Of a stretch of DNA of 64,000 bases, positions 35,601-48,867 are shown piece after piece. Each line of letters begins with the position of its first letter. The stretch's first letter is position 1. This stretch comes from Arenicola marina (Eukaryota > Annelida > Polychaeta > Arenicolidae). Under the pieces are notes generated by a model. That model was not told the origin of the DNA. It did not search any database and saw only the letters and a list, made by a program, of their open reading frames with translations. Position numbers and translations under genes: made by a program. The stretch spans positions 12,903,574 through 12,967,573 of the forward strand of contig OZ025248.1 of the NCBI GenBank assembly GCA_964019135.1, read 5' to 3'.

Positions 35601-38600
35601 GGGGTTAGTGGTGTGAGGGACAGGTGGGGTACGTAGAGCTGGGGTTAGTGGTGTGAGGGACAGGTGGGGTACGTAGGGCTGGGGTTAGTGGTGTGAAGGA
35701 CAGGTGGGGTACGTAGGGCTGGGGTTAGTGGTGTGAGGGACAGGTGGGGTACGTAGAGCTGGGGTTAGTGGTGTGAGGGACAGGTGGGGTACGTAGAGCT
35801 GGGGTTAGTGGTGTGAGGGACAGGTGGGGTACGTAGGGCTGGGGTTAGTGGTGTGAGGGACAGGTGGGGTACGTAGGGCTGGGGTTAGTGGTGTGAGGGA
35901 CAGGTGGGGTACGTAGGGCTGGGGTTAGTGGTGTGAGGGACAGGTGGGGTACGTAGGGCTGGGGTTAGTGGTGTGAGGGACAGGTGGGGTACGTAGGGCT
36001 GGGGTTAGTGGTGTGAGGGACAGGTGGGGTACGTAGGGCTGGGGTTAGTGGTGTGAGGGACAGGTGGGGTACGTAGGGCTGGGGTTAGTGGTGTGAGGGA
36101 CAGGTGGGGTACGTAGGGCTGGGGTTAGTGGTGTGAGGGACAGGTGGGGTACGTAGAGCTGGGGTTAGTGGTGTGAGGGACAGGTGGGGTACGTAGGGCT
36201 GGGGTTAGTGGTGTGAGGGACAGGTGGGGTACGTAGGGCTGGGGTTAGTGGTGTGAGGGACAGGTGGGGTACGTAGGGCTGGGGTTAGTGGTGTGAGGGA
36301 CAGGTGGGGTACGTAGGGCTGGGGTTAGTGGTGTGGGGGACAGGTGGGGTACGTAGGGCTGGGGTTAGTGGTGTGAGGGACAGGTGGGGTACGTAGGGCT
36401 GGGGTTAGTGGTGTGAGGGACAGGTGGGGTACGTAGGGCTGCTGTTAGTGGTGTGAGGGACAGGTGGGGTACGTAGAGCTGGGGTTAGTGGTGTGAGGGA
36501 CAGGTGGGGCACGTAGGGCTGGGGTTAGTGGTGTGAGGGACAGGTGGGGTACGTAGGGCTGGGGTTAGTGGTGTGGGGGACAGGTGGGGTACGTAGGGCT
36601 GGGGTTAGTGGTGTGAGGGACAGGTGGGGTACGTAGGGCTGGGGTTAGTGGTGTGAGGGACAGGTGGGGTACGTAGGGCTGCTGTTAGTGGTGTGAGGGA
36701 CAGGTGGGGTACGTAGAGCTGGGGTTAGTGGTGTGAGGGACAGGTGGGGTACGTAGGGCTGGGGTCAGTGGTGTGAGGGACAGGTGGGGTACGTAGGGCT
36801 GGGGTTAGTGGTGTGAGGGGCAGGTGGGGTACGTAGGGCTGGGGTTAGTGGTGTGGGGGACAGGTGGGGTACGTAGGGCTGGGGTTAGTGGTGTGAGGGA
36901 CAGGTGGGGTACGTAGGGCTGGGGTTAGTGGTGTGAGGGACAGGTGGGGTACGTAGGGCTGGGGTTAGTGGTGTGAGGGACAGGTGGGGTACGTAGAGCT
37001 GGGGTTAGTGGTGTGAGGGACAGGTGGGGTACGTAGGGCTGGGGTTAGTGGTGTGAGGGACAGGTGGGGTACGTAGGGCTGGGGTTAGTGGTGTGAGGGA
37101 CAGGTGGGGTACGTATGGCTGGGGTTAGTGGTGTGGGGGACAGGTGGGGTACGTAAGGCTGGGGTTAGTGGTGTGAGGGACAGGTGGGGTACGTAGGGCT
37201 GGGGTTAGTGGTGTGAGGGACAGGTGGGGTACGTAGGGCTGGGGTTAGTGGTGTGAGGGACATGTGGGGTACGTAGGGCTGGGGTTAGTGGTGTGAGGGA
37301 CAGGTGGGGTACGTAGGGCTGGGGTTAGTGGTGTGAGGGACAGGTGGGGTACGTAGGGCTGGGGTTAGTGGTGTGAGGGACAGGTGGGGTACGTAGGGCT
37401 GGGGTTAGTGGTGTGAGGGACAGGTGGGGTACGTAGGGCTGGGGTTAGTGGTGTGAGGGACAGGTGGGGTACGTAGGGCTGGGGTTAGTGGTGTGAGGGA
37501 CAGGTGGGGTACGTAGGGCTGGGGTTAGTGGTGTGAGGGACAGGTGGGGTACGTAGGGCTGGGGTTAGTGGTGTGAGGGACAGGTGGGGTACGTAGGGCT
37601 GGGGTTAGTGGTGTGAGGGACAGGTGGGGTACGTAGGGCTGGGGTTAGTGGTGTGAGGGACAGGTGGGGTACGTAGGGCTGGGGTTAGTGGTGTGAGGGA
37701 CAGGTGGGGTACGTAGGGCTGGGGTTAGTGGTGTGAGGGACAGGTGGGGTACGTAGGGCTGGGGTTAGTGGTGTGGGGGACAGGTGGGGTACGTAAGGCT
37801 GGGGTTAGTGGTGTGAGGGACAGGTGGGGTACGTAGGGCTGGGGTTAGTGGTGTGAGGGACAGGTGGGGTACGTAGGGCTGGGGTTAGTGGTGTGAGGGA
37901 CAGGTGGGGTACGTAGAGGTGGGGTTAGTGGTGTGAGGGACAGGTGGGGTACGTAGGGCTGGGGTTAGTGGTGTGAGGGACAGGTGGGGTACGTAGGGCT
38001 GGGGTTAGTGGTGTGAGGGACAGGTGGGGTACGTAGGGCTGGGGTTAGTGGTGTGAGGGACAGGTGGGGTACGTAGGGCTGGGGTTAGTGGTGTGAGGGA
38101 CAGGTGGGGTACGTAGGGCTGGGGTTAGTGGTGTGAGGGACAGGTGGGGTACGTAGGGCTGGGGTTAGTGGTGTGAGGGACAGGTGGGGTACGTAGGGCT
38201 GGGGTTAGTGGTGTGAGGGACAGGTGGGGTACGTAGGGCTGGGGTTAGTGGTGTGAGGGACAGGTGGGGTACGTAGGGCTGGGGTTAGTGGTGTGAGGGA
38301 CAGGTGGGGTACGTAGGGCTGGGGTTAGTGGTGTGAGGGACAGGTGGGGTACGTAGGGCTGGGGTTAGTGGTGTGAGGGACAGGTGGGGTACGTAGGGCT
38401 GGGGTTAGTGGTGTGAGGGACAGGTGGGGTACGTAGGGCTGGGGTTAGTGGTGTTAGGGGCAGGTGGGGTACGTGGGGCTGGGGTTAGTGGTGTGAGGGA
38501 CAGGTGGGGTACGTAGGGCTGGGGTTAGTGGTGTGAGGGACAGGTGGGGTACGTAGGGCTGGGGTTAGTGGTGTGAGGGACTGGTGGGGTACGTAGGGCT

Positions 38601-38649
38601 GGGGTTAGTGGTGTGAGGGACAGGTGGGGTATGTAGGGCTGGGGTTAGT
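32611..38649. repeat. 40-bp G-rich minisatellite, 151 copies
   Basis: Almost exact 40-bp period over 6039 bp. Each unit runs GTGTGAGGGACAGGTGGGG, then TACGTAGGGCTGGGGTTAGTG. Per unit the plus strand has 22 G and 3 C. The string GGG-N6-GGGG-N6-GGG-CT-GGGG meets the usual G-quadruplex pattern (loops up to 7), so the array can form about 150 tandem quadruplexes on one strand. GGGTTAG resembles one telomere repeat. TACGTA is palindromic. No open frame survives. Variant markers show internal duplications at 480-, 640- and 240-bp offsets. Confidence 0.98.
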
Positions 38650-41600
38650 ACGGTAGTCTTCCCTCACTCTTATGTTACTTTTCAAAACTTACGGTAACAA
38701 ATTGTGACATTTTCACCAGATACATCGTTTTATATATGCTTATTACAACGCAATGATAAAAAAAGGTGTTTTCAGGTTACTTTTTCCCAAAAGTGAGGTA
38801 GAAGCTTCCCACCCTCCTACTACATTTTAACATGGCGTCCCTTTTCGGGTATTTTCACCCATTTTTTTTATTATCAACAAAAACAATACGATAAAACATC
38901 CTGATTTTTGCGCGAGGTGTTTTTTGTTATATATTTTATATATTGATCTCGCGTACTACCTTAGGGCGTGTGTTTGTAGTTTAACCCGATATTCCCATTT
39001 CACTACTTAGGGAGCCATGTCACATAACGCACAATTTGCTGCTTTACTCTCTGTTGACCGAATGTAAGAATCGATAATACCGTTGCAAACAGTTATTGTA
39101 AGGACGCTGAATAACTTTATGATTGATATATTTAAGAAGCATTAATATTTAATGACCAAACGATGATGAGCAGCGCAATACCGGTCCTGTCTACCATCGA
39201 CCGCACCTTCCAAGCTGTACACGCTGTCTCTAACACTATTGTCATGTTTCAGTCGGGAACCAAATGCAGAAAAGACAGTACCGACGAAGAAATGTATAGG
39301 TTAGTAACCATTTCATGTCTTTGGAATGTCATTTGTTGCGATATAATTGGTCTTTGTATTAAGGTACCCCGCCATCATAACGTCCCCTTCCAGCCCCCCA
39401 TTCCCACTGATGTGTCATTGTCAAAACCGTTCATTTTGCAATCCTCGAAGGCTGCATCTTTCTACTAGTCTACGAGTCCCTTTATTGCACTAAACTTAAC
39501 CGTTACTATTATGTAATATACTGCATTAGCGCTACTGACTGGTTTGTTTATTCACAAGCTGCAGATATTTTTCCTCAGTTGTATGCCGCCTACATTTTAT
39601 GCTGAGCTCTGTATCTGAATGAAATCATCAACGATATCCTCAAATCCAAATTACCAGTATAATGGAATACGCTTATCACAGTAAAGCAGTCCGATGTTTC
39701 CCGATTAGTGACATCCTGAGAAAAGTGTATGAACGGTGTAAATAAGTCCCTCCCTATGACTACCATCGTGCCAGTTTGCTTCAGTGTATCCTACCATATA
39801 TCGGCCATCGCCATACATAGCAACTGTTAGGTCCCGGGACTTATTGCGATGAAGCCCCTGTCGGTTTGCGTTGGCAAGTGAGTCAAGTGGATTAATCAAA
39901 GCAGGACGATGTGTGGTTGAACGCAATAATTAAAGTTATGAACGAGTCACAACCCTAAGTTACCCATTCCAGTATACGCAGACCAAATGCCATTACTAAT
40001 GTTCCTCCATCGCCAGATGCTGATAGTTGTAACCTACTACCTCCAACCACCAACTGACAGGCAACGGGGATCTACGCAGACGTATTTCATAAGACCGGTT
40101 TTCCTATAAATGATGGTACGCACTGGGTATTTTCCAGCGCTGGGGACCATTCTCCTCGTATATATATCTGATTACATCGATCTGAGCCTGTGAGTGATGT
40201 TATGTTATGTGTTGGTGACGACGTGACCTAATGTTGACCTCTTTTTACGCCACGTGTAGTGTGTACACCTCTAGTTCAGGCGCCGGGACGAGCGGTGGCA
40301 AACGTAAGCGTCTACCTCTACCTCTTCCGCTATTACCTCTACCTTTTCCCCTATTACCTCTACCACATTACTACGCTCCCTGCCATATGGGGCATAAAGC
40401 AGAGGCAAATTCAATATGAATTGTGCAAATATCATGCTCTATTGAAACATATGAGATATAAGTTATCTCCGTCCTTTGTTTTTTTGTTTTTTTTGGGGGG
40501 GGGGGGGGGTGGCGGGGGGAGATGTATTCATGCTATTAATCTTTCCACTGCTATTATCTGCCAAAAGCATTATGCTGGTTTTGTTGGCTTCAAACGCAGA
40601 AGGTGACTGAAGGCGTATAACAGTAACTAAAGACCTATTCTTGGCGCATGCGTGTCGTACAGTTAAGCCCATGATAGTCCAACACTATGATAGTTAAACA
40701 CAACAAATTTGGAAATATAAGCCTATGTATCACAACAATTATGATTGCTCAGAGCTCAGAATTAAAATGGTGCCCCTGACTCAATAAACCGCTTAATAGC
40801 CTTTCATTATTCTTCTTCATTTATTGTTATGACCTTTCTCTTAGTGGTTCGACCTAATGCTATAGCCGGCTTATTGTTCAAAAAATTCCTCTTTATTATG
40901 CTTTCCCCATTTCTATGCCATCCAGCATTAGCCATTGATTGACGCTTACCTTATGTTTCAGTGTCCAACATGTCGTAAGTACACCGTATAGTTCTCTGGC
41001 ATCGACTAACACTTTGGACTAATACTGACGTCACATATTGTGTGACCTCCTTCCCCCACCCTCCCACCACACCTATTGTCAATATGAGTGATATCATATC
41101 GCAAAATGATGCTTGATATCTTGTATATATGACTGATTGACGATGGTTCCCATTCATAGTGTGTCTTTTACTCAACTCAACGGTAAATTCACATGTCTTC
41201 TCGGATTATTTAACGATCACTTTAATAATGCTATGATCGGACTCTGAAGACGATCTCGAGTGAGTTTGGAGTGTGTGAGTCTGTACACGTGTGTGTTGTA
41301 CCAGGTATTGTCTGGATACTGATGATGATTGTTAAGCCACACGTACACGCGACTTGAGACCGTTGTGCTGTTCTTATGTTGACGATGTGAAGATCGTGTG
41401 TTTTTTTGTTTTTTTTTAAACGTCATTTATTTCTAGAGATTTGCAATAGCGAATTCACATGTCAATGCTCACCTCAACATATAATAAACAATATGAATGA
41501 ATATACAGTAGAGTGTGGTAATAATTAGTATTATAGTATAGTAAAATCAACAGGTAAATAGGTAAACGAATTGCAGAAGTTAACGGTGATGTCGGTTGAT

Positions 41601-44600
41601 ATGGTAGACATAATTTAATTACGGTCCCGCGTAAGCTGTTGGTTGACTAGCTTACGTTCACGCGATATTCATGAATACACAAGTATTTTCTTGGCAAATT
41701 AACCCGTTTGCTAAAATAAAGTAAAGTCGATGGGAAATGAATTTACATAGCAATAAAATACGGATTCATGAAACCACTACAGTACGGATTTATGATACCA
41801 CTAGAACACGGTCTCATGCAAAAACACGTTGGGGGTTCAATGTCCTCAGCAGACTCCATATGGCACACACAACTCTGTTACTTCGATGCCTGATTCAGTT
41901 CACCCAGGGCTGGATGCCACGTCATGTTATGGCGGGCCTCAAGTAAAACTTGACCTGCAAGTCTGTCATGGCGACTGGTGACCATACTGTAACTGAATTA
42001 TAATCGTAACCCGCTCGTCGGATGAAATTGCACATCAATGTTTATAATGAAAGTGGGTAGTCTTGGGGCGGACAATGGCTAATACAATATAGCTGGTCGG
42101 TATTCCTGGTTGATGGCTAACGCGTCATAACGTATCCATGCGTGAGTTCAGCTGCTTGTAATTGTGGGACCCAGCCCATGCCTACATTCAGGAGTATTCC
42201 GGAAACATCAACAGATAGTAACGGGGTTTTAGGGGGATGGACGGGCAGGGGGAGGGGCTGTAGTTCCCGAAGTCCGCATGGAATATAGTGTTTACCGGGT
42301 GGATGCAACCGAGGTGTGTGTGTGGGGCGGGGTGGGGGGGGGGGCTCAACTCGTTATTCGTGTTCTACACGCTATCATGCACCTTAACCCCACGGACTAC
42401 AACCATATATACCCCCCCCCCCCACCCCCGCCACGTCTACCCTAGGTTATTGCCTCTTGTTTCAGCCCCCACCCCACTTCTCTCCACCGCCCCGGCCCCC
42501 GCCCCCCCCCCTGTAACCTGCCCTATGCCCTACTGCTGGGCCGCGTACCCCGGGACGCCTCGGACATGTGTTTTTAGCCTGATCTAAGGTCTACCTTCGC
42601 CGACAGAGAGCGTGCAGCCTGGTCGGAGCATGGGACTTTATTACCCGGTAATGTGTCTCTACAACCCTCAGTGGGTAATATGCTGACGTGTGTCCAGGGG
42701 AACACCGAGGCTTCCAATATAACACACCGCTATAGGTCGTCCGCCGGCTTAACATGCAGCAAGGAAGACTCAGTCAATATTTAGACCCAGACAATTTCAT
42801 TCTCCCCCCGGGTACTAACAGATGGAGCCACAGGGTACATCTGGGTTTGTTTTTTTGGTTCATTCTCCATGTCTGGCCCCGTTTCTCCCACTATGGGGAC
42901 CCTTTAGCCAGGACTGTACCAAACGCTTTTGAGCTTTTATACGAGTGATAAACCAAGGGATTTACAACCGGAATGGAGCGGTAAATTGAAAGGAGTATCT
43001 ATTATTAACGACATAAATGCCCGCCGGTCTGGCGTTAAAACTGTTGGGTCTTTAGAGTGGCGCCGCAACATTCACGATCGAGGCGCATCCATTGACGTTT
43101 TGTGTAATAACGGGGGGGGGGGGGCGGGGGGGGCATAACGCGTGTCCGTCGTCGATAAACGTCACACTATCACGACAAATGGAAGCATTATGCACAACTA
43201 TTGGCATACATATATATACATTATAGAGCGATGAGCTCATATATGATGGTTATCTGCCATGTAAAACTGGACCGCTTAATCGGCAGGTCTCTGCCTATGA
43301 AATTGCGGAGTAATTTGCTATTACTCCGCTTATATCGGCAGTTATATAGGGTTGGATTGTCGATGAGGTGGACACATAAATAGTTTTTTCATGTAGGTTA
43401 TGGTCTGTGAGTGACATTTCCAAAAGGGCAGATGTAACACATGTACATTTTTGTTTCTATCATGGACAGACCGTAAGTTACCATAAATTTATTTCGTCGG
43501 TTTGCCTACGAAGATACAGCGATATAGCTATTACTTAGCGAAAGAAAGGAAGTGTTTTTTTCACGACCATAATTATTTGATACAAAAATGTTCAGACCGA
43601 CGTCAGTATATACGACTTACCATTTCCGTCGTTATAATGTCGGTTGTTTTAGACTTGTGTGGTAGTGAATGTTCGCGGTAACGCGTAATAATATATTCGT
43701 TGTGATGTGTGATATTGTGATTGGCAGGGGTGGCGGAGGAACATCAGGAGTGGTTTGGTGATGAGAAAGAGACATTAAACAATGTATCTGTGCCAGCAGG
43801 TTGTGGGTATGCCGGAATGGGGGTGGGGTGAGGGTGGGAGTGGGGCAGAAATGGATGTCCGGCAGCTCAAAATACGCAGACATGCAACGGGAGGGCCGGC
43901 AGTACTGGCAGGTATGGAGGTGATTTGAACGGTTTTTTTTTTACCAGCTCTGCTATCTCTGTTGATTACACTCTACTCTGATATACTCTGATCCCATCTC
44001 CTACACTATTATTACATCCACAATGTTTCCGTCGTGATGGGGAATGCCACACAATGAAGCTAATCAAGGCCCAGCAAACCGCATCGCTTATCATTGTTGA
44101 AACCCATCCCCCCTCACTGGCAGGCGGCATTCTGCGGAGCCGTAATACGGCGTATAATAGTAAGTCCAGTCCGCCATCTTGTCTGTCCGACATAGACCCA
44201 TTATAACTCACCATGAACACTCCCCCCCCCCCCCCGTCCGCCCCCCGCGCTCCCAGCCTCGCATGCCTCCTCGTACTATTATATATCCCCACCCCTGCCG
44301 GTTGCCAGGGTTCTCGTATGGCAACCGGACACCCCTCTGGGGAGAGTACCCCCACCCCAACCCCCACCCCCTCTCCCTGTCACAACATGTCAATCACGCT
44401 TTTCCGATGTCCGCCCGGGCCAAGTCTCGCCGCCGTCCACGTGACAGGCTGCCCAGGCTTTATATCTTGCGACCGAAGTGTCCAAGCTTGCTTTCTGGTT
44501 TTTTCTGCCACTTTTTGTGGTTCGCTCTGAGCCACGCTGCCCCCGCCCCCTCCCCCCCCCCCCCCCCCCCCCGCCCTGGTGCGGTTATTACTCCAGTTTG

Positions 44601-46540
44601 ATTCCCCACGTGGAAGTGCGTCATTTATCCGCCTGAAATGTTCCAATATCCCCGCCACCGAGGATAGCATGCCTCTCACAGTTCGCGGAAGAGAACACAA
44701 ATGTGTGTGTAACAATTACAGTCATGGATTGATATAGGAATTTTGTGATAACATACGCATGAAACGTTGGCTCACACGTACTGAAGCACCTTATAATTCT
44801 AAGCTCAAGCTTTGCTGGACTGTAAAGTATGGAATTTTACCGAGAACGGATAATATGTATAAACCAAATACGTATTCGCGTAAGTCTGGTTATAAGCCGG
44901 CCTGGCATGGAATCATAAGATGTCTATCAGTGATATACCTGGAAAAGTGATGTAAGATCCACCTGTAACCAACTCAGGTGTTCAAAGAGAAAAGGGAACG
45001 GCTCCTTTAGATATGAGGCGCTGGAGAGCGGAGGGGCAATTGTGAGACTAATGGACGTGTAAAGCACGGCCGAGTGAGATCTGCCACTCTGGACGCCACG
45101 GCTCCATGACGTCACATCCGGTCTGCTGCAGGTGTCGGGTTTCTGGCTTTCTGGGGTCTGGCGCATGTTATCGTCAGCTGCAAGAAGTCCGGCGAGAGTT
45201 GCCTTGTTGTGTTAGTTGGCTATTCACAGACCTCCACAAACACTTCACGTCGGGATGTGGGCCTTTAAACCATCATTTAGTGTCCTTTAAGTTACCGGCG
45301 ATGGCGCGCCTGGCGTGGGAACCTTCGTTTTGTATCGTGAATCGTGTTCTCGCGTGTTCCAGGTGCGAAGTTTGAGTTGCAACTTCAAAGTATATATCGG
45401 CAAGATTGACGTCGGCGGCTCGCGCGAGCAACTAATTACAACGCACCCGATATAACATCATAGGGGGCTGTAAACAGTTGGACGTCAGGCGTTGGTGGCC
45501 TGTTCTATTAGGAAAACCTGCTACAGGATGTGTCCCTGTCAGATGTACGTGCATTCATCCGTTTATGCCAATATAAAAACTAACTGTTACCTTCTACAAA
45601 GTAAAACTGCCCGTCAAGTAAATGTCTTCCTTCAGTATAGTTTTCATATAGTATATGTTCGTATGATGTCAATAAGAACGTTGGTTAGTCATCTAAATAC
45701 CCAGCCCTCCAGCATAGTAGTTAATGTTTCTGGATGTCCTGTTCAATATTGTTTATGTGGGCCATGTACCAATAATGTATACATGCTCTACAAATCCGAT
45801 TAATTCTTACGTATTCAATTTAGTTGCTGTTAACCTATCGTGGGATTGGGGGCGGGGGCGGGGTACTGCTCTTCTTCAAGCGATTTGTTATTCAAATCGT
45901 ATGAAAGTGGCAAGAAATGATGGGTCCCATTCTATCTGGCGGACACCGATGACAATGCGTGACGTCACACAATGAATCCCCGTGAGGGACCCTGGACATC
46001 CCCCAGCACCGTCCACCAGGTGGAGCCACCTCCTAGCCGTATAACTACTGGCATTCCATGTCGGCATCCTGGCAGGTGTGACCATATCATCAAACCTCAT
46101 TAATAAATTATGTTTCATTCGACAAACATGTTAACAGCGGCAGCACGCTGTACGTGACTATGGCGACTTCACCGCCTGGCGTGGTAACATTAATTCATGA
46201 GAGATGTAAATGGTAATCTAGTGTAATCATCCTCTAGGGAATCAGCCCCCATGTCCTATAATTGAGACAGTTTATCAATCATGCACTGTACAATAATGAT
46301 GGGCAATTTTGTCACCAGCTGCGTACCCATTTATACCCGATATTATATGCTTTAGAGTGGGCAAGGGGGGCATGGGTCTACCCCAGTCTCTCTTACTTGT
46401 CCTCGCTGACTCCGTCGTTTACATTATGAAGCGTTGCGTGCGTTTCCCCTGAGTGTACATCATGTCAAGTAACTACTATCTGATCACCAAAAAAGTATAA
46501 CCAAATTAAAATGTATGCTGATTTACATTCCTCTGTAGCG
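38650..46540. other. About 7.9 kb without a supported gene
   Basis: Holds many poly(G)/poly(C) tracts (40495-40509, 42330-42345, 42413-42423, 43112-43124, 44221-44235, C21 at 44552-44572), TGACGTCA at 41026, 45107 and 45960, and a CTCF-like site near 46012. A small hairpin (GCGGAGTAAT / ATTACTCCGC, 43305-43329) and a near-duplicate CCGCTTAATCGGCAG/CCGCTTATATCGGCAG pair lie around 43272-43341. Open frames such as 39163-39468 match nothing known. Confidence 0.45.
46012..46027 (+). promoter_or_regulatory. CTCF-like motif (weaker)
   Basis: TCCACCAGGTGGAGCC resembles the CTCF core but has GGAGC in place of GGCGC. A similar CCACCAGATGGAGCC lies at 17208-17222. Confidence 0.25.
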
Positions 46541-46547
46541 CCATTAA

Positions 46548-47395
46548 GTTCGCCGCTGAATACGAAGTTCCCGTGACGCAATGGAGCTTCGGTGCAGTAA
46601 TTTCTATAACACGTTCCCATGACGTAATGAAGCGTCCGTACATTAATTCCTATAACGCGTTCCAATGACGTAATGGAGTTTCCGTACATTAATTCCTATA
46701 ACGCGTTTCAATGACGTAATAGAGTTTCCGTACATTAATTCAATAACACATGCCCATAACGTAGTGGAGCTCCCGTACATTAAGTCCTATAACGCGTGGA
46801 CTTGACGTAATAGAGCTTCCATAAATTTATTTCTATACTGCGTTCCCGTGGCGTAATGAAACATTCGCACATTAAGTCCTATAACGCGTTGACGTGACGT
46901 AATAGAGCTTCCGTACATTTATTCCTATACTGCGTTCCCGTGACGTAATGAAACTTTCGCACATTTAGTCCTGTAACGCGTTGACGTGACGTAATAGAGC
47001 TTCCGTACATTTATTCCTATACTGCGTTCCCATGACGCAATAAAACTTTCGCACATTTAGTCCTGTAACGCGTTGACGTGACGTAATAGAGCTTCCGTAC
47101 ATTTATTCCTATACTGCGTTCCCGTGACGTAATGAAACTTTCGCACATTTAGTCCTGTAACGCGTTGACGTGACGTAATAGAGCTTCCGTACATTTATTC
47201 CTATACTGCGTTCCCGTGACGTAATGAAACATTCGCACATTTAGTCCTATAACGCATTCACTTGACGTAATGGAGCTTCCGTACATAAAGTCCTATAACG
47301 CGTTCAATTGACGCATTAGAGCTTCCATACATTTATTCCTATACTGCGTTCCCGTGACGTAATGGAATTTCGCACGGTAATTCCTATCACGTGCA
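46548..47395. repeat. 46-bp minisatellite, 18 copies, dimeric in the middle
   Basis: Eighteen monomers of about 46 bp, each centred on TGACGTAAT(A/G) or a close variant (13 have exact TGACGTAA). In the central part two monomer types alternate: TAGAGCTTCCGTACATTTAT with TATACTGCGTTCC, and TGAAACTTTCGCACATTTAG with TGTAACGCGTTG. This gives a 92-bp dimer. The outer monomers are more diverged, as expected for array edges. Confidence 0.93.
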
Positions 47396-47399
47396 GTTG

Positions 47400-48860
47400 C
47401 AATACAACTTTTAGACTTACGTCACGTGTCGTGCCAGGAACCAGCCTGACTATATTGGTTCCACATGGTCTTACATTACAGACCCATGAAACGAGGAAGG
47501 CATGGGAACCACAGGTTATATACATGCCTGGTTCACGGAAATACGGGTAGCACCGTTAATGAAGGCCGCTCGACATAGGCTCCCTGCACATGTTGAATCT
47601 CGCCGTCCGGTGATATACTAGCAGATGGAAACACAGGCCATACTCTGTGGTGATTGGGAGCATCGTCGGAAATCCCAGCTGTCGTAATTCAACAAACGGA
47701 AACATGGATACGGACCACGCGAGTAGCGCTCTAATGTTTTATTGGGCCTCAGAAAGACAAGTCGCAGTGCTGCACGCACGCCCCCCCCCCCGCCCCGCCA
47801 CATCCCGGCACCGACTCACCTCGGCAGAGACGTCCGTCCAGTTGGGGCCGTTGTTTTGTCAGACGCCGTCTTGCGTCCAAATAGTTACCAATAGCGATTC
47901 TCGCAAAATAACAGTTCTGCAATTAAGGCGGTCTATGTTTTGTAGACTGCTTGTGATATGGCAGCGGCAGGGGCAGCGACCAATCAGTCAAAATATCAAA
48001 AACTGAGTACGAAAAAACTTCCCGTCCAAGGCAATCGCCTCGCTTGAACATATATTGCCTTTTTCTTTTTTTTTGGGGGGGGGGGGGGGTAAAATCATTT
48101 ACTTATTACAGATCAATATCAATGTACATGCACGAGTTACATAATACTGATAAAAAAAATGCAATGTTCATGCGTAGTTAAGCCGTGTATGTTTATATAT
48201 TTGTACCGTGTTGTCTAATGCATGCTTTAAAAGCCGAATGCAGTGTCTCTTACAACGTTTTTTTCAAATTCATTACTATTTATCATTATATATAATAATC
48301 ATCTGCCTAAAGCAGAAGAGACTGCGGAGCTGCACCGAGAACAAGGTCACATCGCAAGGTCATATCGCGAATGCACACATATGGTCTCATGCGTTTTATG
48401 GGATTATGACTGATTATGTAAAAAAACCGACATTACCTTGCACTGGAAGCCGATGATTTGGTGGTCTAAACGACCTAAGACAGGTACAATACAAGCGGAC
48501 CTCAATCCGGATAGTATATGTAATGACCGTAAACAGACGTTGCAATACACAATTTAAACTGGCCTCGACCGTGGAAAACGCCGGTCAATGCCACGACACA
48601 CCTCCATTACACAATGCTGGTGTGGTAGCCAGTGGTCATGTGGGGGGTGGGGGATAATGGGCGGCTGGGGGGTGGCAACGGTGGGGGGGGGGACCAAATG
48701 TGGGCCTGGTGATGAATGGCAGTCGGGGACGCAGATACATCACTGGACATCTGCCACGGGCGGGTCATTAGGCAGGTGAGAAATGACCCGGAAAGCCAAT
48801 TAGTCAAGTATCATTCCGCAGCTTCGGGGGATATATATCTCAGAGGTGGCATGCAGCAGC
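47400..48860. other. Unassigned DNA
   Basis: Includes a C-run near 47780, a poly(T)-to-G15 junction (T-rich at 48060-48074, then G15 at 48075-48089), and G-rich sequence at 48640-48695. Open frames are not convincing. Confidence 0.45.
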
Positions 48861-48867
48861 GTGGGGT

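Noticed and set aside
32611..38649. CRISPR-like or telomeric array
   Set aside because: Units are contiguous with no spacers, the context is eukaryotic, and GGGTTAG occurs once per 40 bp rather than in tandem.
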